A stretch of DNA of 9,045 bases from NCBI GenBank assembly GCA_015655535.1, contig JAATEW010000450.1:1-9045 (forward strand), in the 5' to 3' direction. Source of the stretch: Hyphomicrobiales bacterium. GTDB taxonomy: Bacteria; Pseudomonadota; Alphaproteobacteria; Rhizobiales; Beijerinckiaceae. Shown here piece after piece: positions 6,081 through 9,045 of the stretch. Every line of letters begins with the position of its first letter. Position 1 is the stretch's first letter. The notes under the pieces were generated by a model. The model searched no databases. It saw only the letters and a program-made list of their open reading frames with translations, and was not told the origin of the DNA. The position numbers and the translations under genes are program-made.

Positions 6081-6118
6081 ATTTCTTTATCAGCTTCATA
6101 TGAAGCTGATCAAAAAAT
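6081..6118. promoter_or_regulatory. 38-bp imperfect palindrome upstream of the kinase gene
   Basis: The core 6089-6110 is a perfect 22-bp palindrome; its inner part is TCAGCTTCATATGAAGCTGA. Outside the core, arms of T/A-rich bases continue the symmetry to 6081 and 6118 with two mismatched pairs. As RNA it would fold into a 9-bp stem with an ATAT loop, but neither strand has a T-run after the stem, so it is not an intrinsic terminator. It lies 68-105 bases before the kinase start. A dimeric regulator's binding site is the likeliest reading (inference). Confidence 0.5.
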
Positions 6119-6441
6119 GCCTCGTCAAATAGGGAATTGGCGTCGATAGCGCTGTGCGTTACCGCACTCGCCGCCGAATTTGCCATTTTTTCATCAAGTA
6201 TGACGATGGCGCAGCCCGCGAAGCTCGATCTGCGTCACGGGCGAAAGTGACCGCCTATTGCGCCGCGCCGCGCCAATCGGTCGATCCGGAGGCACCGGGA
6301 CAGGGCTGGAGAGATTGCATCTCATCCCGGCTCAAGGAGCTATAAATTTACTCGAAATCTCATTATCGCAGAGGGTGGTACGGGACGAGTCGCCCCGCCC
6401 CGCGCTTCATCGCCTCCGAAAGGAACCGTCGGCATCGCCGC

Positions 6442-8130
6442 TCAAGTCGCAAGAGCGCTTTTCTTCGGGTTGAGGTTTTGAATATGGCCGCTCTCGGTGC
6501 CGGCTTTCGGATCTATGACGCAATTGATAATGGCCGGTCGTCCCGCCGCAAGCGCGTCCGTCAGAGCCTTTGTGAGGCTCGCCGTATCTTCCACATGATA
6601 GGCGGCGCCACCAAATGCCTCCATCAGTTTGTCGTAGCGTGCATTCGGAATGAAGCCCGTCGGCGACGGAAGAGCGTCGCCCACGTCGCCATGGTAGATC
6701 CCGCCATTGTTGAGGATGACGATCGCAACCGGCAGATGGTAACGGCAGATTGTTTCGATTTCCATTCCGCTGAACCCGAAAGCACTGTCGCCTTCGATAG
6801 CGATGACGGGTTTGCCGCTCACCACCGCTGCGCCGATGGCATAGCCCATGCCGATGCCCATCACGCCCCATGTCCCGCTGTCGAGGCGTTTGCGAGGCTC
6901 GTACATATCGATAATGTTGCGGGCGAAATCGAGCGTGTTGGCTCCTTCGTTGACGACATATATGTCGGGCTTGTCCTTGAGTGCGTCGCGGACCGCCCGC
7001 AAGGCGCTTGAAAAGTTCATCGGGTGTGGGTCGGCGGCAAGGCGTTTGGCCATGCTCTCGACATTCTTTTTCTCGTGCTCGGCAAGCGCGGCGAGCCACT
7101 CGGCGCTCGCTTTGATCTCGCCGGGTTTGAGCGCTGCAAGCAGCGCCGAAATCGACGATTTGATATCACCTACCACCGGCGCGGCGATGGGCCGGTTGCT
7201 GTCTATTTCAGTGGGTGAAACGTCGAGCTGAACGAATTGCGTGGTTTCCGACCAGAGCGGACCCTTGCCATGCGAGAGAAGCCAGTTGAGGCGTGCCCCA
7301 ATCAGCATCACGACATCGGCCTGACCGATCGCGAAGGAGCGCGCCGTCGCCGCCGATTGCGGATGATTGTCGGGCAGAAGTCCTTTGGCCATAGACATCG
7401 GCAGGAAGGGAATGCCCGTCGTCTCGATGAAAGACCTTATGTCCTTGTCGGCCTGCGCATAAGCGGCACCCTTGCCGAGAATGATGAGCGGGTGTTTGGC
7501 CGATGCCAGCAAGGCGAGCGCGCGTGAGATGTTTTCAGGCGCGGGAATTTGGCTTGGCGCCGGATCGACGATCTTCACCAGAGATTTCCGGCCTATCTCC
7601 GCGTCGACAACCTCGCTGAGCGTCACCGCGGTTATGTCGAGATAGACGCCGCCGGGCCGCCCCGAAACGGCCGCGTGGATCGCGCGCGCGATGCCAATGC
7701 CGATGTCTTCCGCTTTATTGATGCGGAAGGCAGCCTTTGCATAGGGCTTGGCGGCATTCATCTGGTCGAGTTCTTCATAGTCGCCTTGCTCGAGATCGAC
7801 GATCGCACGGTCGCTCGATCCGCTGATCAAGATCATCGGAAAGCAATTGGTCGTCGCATTGGCGAGCGCCACCATTCCATTCAAAAAGCCCGGCGCCGAG
7901 ACTGTGAGGCAGATGCCGGGCTTTTGCGTCAGATAGCCTGAGATCGCAGCGGCATTGCCGGCGCTTTGTTCGTGCCGGAATCCCACATATCGCAGCCCTT
8001 CGGCTTGCGCCAAACGGGCCAGATCGGTGATCGGAATGCCGGCGACACCGTAAATGGTGTCGATTCCATTGAGTTTCAGAGCATCCACAACAAGGTGGAA
8101 CCCGTCAGTCACGCTAACTCGTTCGTCCAT
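6442..8130 (-). CDS. oxc: Oxalyl-CoA decarboxylase
   Basis: A 562-residue thiamine-diphosphate enzyme that converts oxalyl-CoA to formyl-CoA and CO2 in the cytoplasm (EC 4.1.1.8). It is full length for the family (Oxalobacter enzyme ~568). The N-terminal Pyr domain contains FRHEQSAGNAA, whose Glu54 is the cofactor-activating glutamate. Tyr118-Glu119 in GDYEELDQMNAAKPY match the active-site Tyr-Glu pair of the Oxalobacter enzyme (120-121), a feature that separates it from acetolactate synthase and other relatives. The C-terminal PP domain has the ThDP/Mg motif GDSAFGFSGMEIETIC ending in LNNGG. The ATG at 8130 has CGGAGG 8-9 bases upstream, a strong ribosome binding site. The gene lies 126 bases downstream of frc on the same strand, forming the usual oxalate-degrading pair. 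No cofactor or catalytic residue that I can check is missing. Confidence 0.96.
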   Translation of the reverse strand: MDERVSVTDGFHLVVDALKLNGIDTIYGVAGIPITDLARLAQAEGLRYVGFRHEQSAGNAAAISGYLTQKPGICLTVSAPGFLNGMVALANATTNCFPMILISGSSDRAIVDLEQGDYEELDQMNAAKPYAKAAFRINKAEDIGIGIARAIHAAVSGRPGGVYLDITAVTLSEVVDAEIGRKSLVKIVDPAPSQIPAPENISRALALLASAKHPLIILGKGAAYAQADKDIRSFIETTGIPFLPMSMAKGLLPDNHPQSAATARSFAIGQADVVMLIGARLNWLLSHGKGPLWSETTQFVQLDVSPTEIDSNRPIAAPVVGDIKSSISALLAALKPGEIKASAEWLAALAEHEKKNVESMAKRLAADPHPMNFSSALRAVRDALKDKPDIYVVNEGANTLDFARNIIDMYEPRKRLDSGTWGVMGIGMGYAIGAAVVSGKPVIAIEGDSAFGFSGMEIETICRYHLPVAIVILNNGGIYHGDVGDALPSPTGFIPNARYDKLMEAFGGAAYHVEDTASLTKALTDALAAGRPAIINCVIDPKAGTESGHIQNLNPKKSALAT

Positions 8131-8209
8131 GTCCTTGTCCTCCGAGTGCTTCCGTCAATTGTTAATATATCCATCCTCGAACCGATGCCTGCAGGATGTT
8201 TCAGGTGAT

Positions 8210-8235
8210 GGCCATGGGTCGCGAGACCCATGGCC
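8210..8235 (-). other. Intercistronic stem-loop between frc and oxc
   Basis: GGCCATGGGTC and GACCCATGGCC pair perfectly over 11 bp around a four-base loop (TCGC on the transcribed minus strand). It starts 21 bases after the frc stop and ends about 80 bases before the oxc ATG. No T-run follows, so it is not a typical terminator. A role in mRNA stability, processing or partial attenuation that sets the frc:oxc ratio is inference. Confidence 0.6.
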
Positions 8236-8256
8236 GTTAAAGCGGGCGTAACGGCG

Positions 8257-9045
8257 CTATGCCAATTCCTTCACGACATGGCTTTCGACGACCTTGGCCT
8301 GGTGCAATTTCGCGATCTCCGCAGGGCTATAGCCGAGCCCCGCCAAGACGGAGTCCGTGTGCTCGCCGAGCAGCGGCGAAGCCGTGACCTCCGGCGTCAA
8401 GTCCGAAAACTTGATCGGGCTGCCGACGGTGAGATAAGGGCCGCGCTCCTTATGCGGAACCTCCACGACCGTGCCTGCTTCCCGCAAGGCGGCATCGTGC
8501 TCGATTTCCTTCATCGACAGCACAGGCGCACAAGGAACTTCAAATTTTTTGAGGATATTCACGGCCTCGAACTTGGTCTTATCGGCGAGCCATGTCTCGA
8601 TCTCAGCGAAAATGTCGAAGATGTGAGACTGACGCGCGAGCGCCGTGGCGTAAGCCGGATCATTGATCCATTCGGGCTTGCCGATCGCCTTGCAGGTCGG
8701 GCCCCAATTCTGTTCCTGGATCGTGAAATAAATGTAGGCGTTCGGATCGGTTTGCCAGCCCTTGCACTTGAGTACCCAGCCCGGCTGCCCGCCGCCGCCT
8801 GCGTTACCGCCGCGCGGGACCGCATCGCCAAACTTTCCGTTCGGATACTGCGGGTACTCTTCCAGATAGCCGACGTGATCCAGCCGCTCCTGATCCCGCA
8901 GCTTGACGCGGCACAGATTCAGCACCGCATCCTGCATCGACACGGCCACTTTCTGACCCTTGCCGGTCTTCGCGCGGCCGACCAGCGCGGTCAGGAGGCC
9001 GATCGCCAGGTGCATTCCGGTATTGCTGTCTCCCAGCGCCGCACC
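8257..9045 (-). CDS. frc: Formyl-CoA:oxalate CoA-transferase (C-terminal part, runs off right edge)
   Basis: A class III CoA-transferase that moves CoA from formyl-CoA to oxalate, giving oxalyl-CoA and formate (EC 2.8.3.16). 262 codons are present; the family has ~416-428 residues, so roughly 160 N-terminal residues lie beyond base 9045. The frame is open to the edge, so the ATG at 9015 is internal. The first residues visible, GAALGDSNTGMH, include the catalytic aspartate (Asp169 of the Oxalobacter and E. coli enzymes), encoded at 9028-9030. The glycine loop GGGGQ that closes over the active site follows in RGGNAGGGGQPGW. The segment EYPQYPNGKFGDAVPRGG lacks the insertion found in Oxalobacter Frc and is close to E. 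coli YfdW. It ends in TAG at 8257. It sits directly upstream of oxc on the same strand, which firmly supports oxalate catabolism over other CoA-transferase roles. Confidence 0.95.
   Translation of the reverse strand, partial: GAALGDSNTGMHLAIGLLTALVGRAKTGKGQKVAVSMQDAVLNLCRVKLRDQERLDHVGYLEEYPQYPNGKFGDAVPRGGNAGGGGQPGWVLKCKGWQTDPNAYIYFTIQEQNWGPTCKAIGKPEWINDPAYATALARQSHIFDIFAEIETWLADKTKFEAVNILKKFEVPCAPVLSMKEIEHDAALREAGTVVEVPHKERGPYLTVGSPIKFSDLTPEVTASPLLGEHTDSVLAGLGYSPAEIAKLHQAKVVESHVVKELA

Larger units (their letters stand above)
6014..6441. other. 428-base intergenic region between oxc end and kinase start
   Basis: No convincing gene is seen here. It holds two palindromes near the kinase end (6057-6068 and 6081-6118). 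A 63-codon open frame on the plus strand (6154-6345, GTG start) lacks a ribosome binding site at the right distance, has an arginine-rich, low-complexity composition and resembles no family I know, so it is not called. No intrinsic terminator for oxc is visible in the bases after its stop. Confidence 0.5.

Noticed and set aside
6154..6345. 63-codon plus-strand open frame in the oxc-kinase spacer
   Set aside because: It has no ribosome binding site at proper spacing, no recognisable motif and an arginine-rich composition like random GC-rich DNA.
6361..6441. Possible oxc terminator near the GGGACGAGTCGCCCC stretch
   Set aside because: The stem is mismatched and no T-run follows on the minus strand.

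Overview
The window reads as a moderately GC-rich alphaproteobacterium, most likely Hyphomicrobiales and possibly Beijerinckiaceae or a related family. This rests on the style of the UvrD/PcrA-like N-terminus, the extensin-like and small secreted proteins typical of that order, an FNR/FixK-type box, and a dispersed palindrome whose translation gives the familiar 'IARSEATKQS' string. The assignment is inference; no rRNA or other marker gene is present.

Left part (1-2131, minus strand): the N-terminal ~457 residues of a UvrD/PcrA superfamily 1 DNA helicase run off the left edge and appear to start at a TTG codon. A 241-base spacer follows, holding two small hairpins and a 90-base MITE-like palindromic repeat. 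Next is a group III truncated haemoglobin with its own promoter.

Middle (2132-4072, plus strand): three exported proteins that are probably separate transcription units. They are an extensin-like C-terminal domain protein with M15-peptidase-like His/Asp motifs, a 111-residue conserved secreted protein of unknown function followed by a good intrinsic terminator, and a small monohaem c-type cytochrome preceded by a perfect FNR/FixK box (TTGATCCGCATCAA), which suggests oxygen-responsive expression.

Right part (4145-9045, minus strand): a transmembrane Ser/Thr protein kinase has a cytoplasmic kinase domain and a periplasmic part rich in paired cysteines, with a peptidoglycan-binding-like stretch and a DUF4189-like end. 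Upstream of it lies a 428-base spacer with two strong palindromes. Beyond that is the oxalate catabolic pair, frc (C-terminal ~60%, running off the right edge) and then oxc, joined by an intercistronic 11-bp stem-loop. Frc swaps CoA from formyl-CoA to oxalate and Oxc decarboxylates oxalyl-CoA back to formyl-CoA, so together they turn oxalate into formate and CO2.

No CRISPR array, phage, transposase, tRNA or rRNA gene is visible. The main protein families are known. The items most worth a second look are non-coding: the FNR box, the 38-bp imperfect palindrome upstream of the kinase, the repeated operator-like motif before the small secreted protein, and the frc-oxc hairpin.
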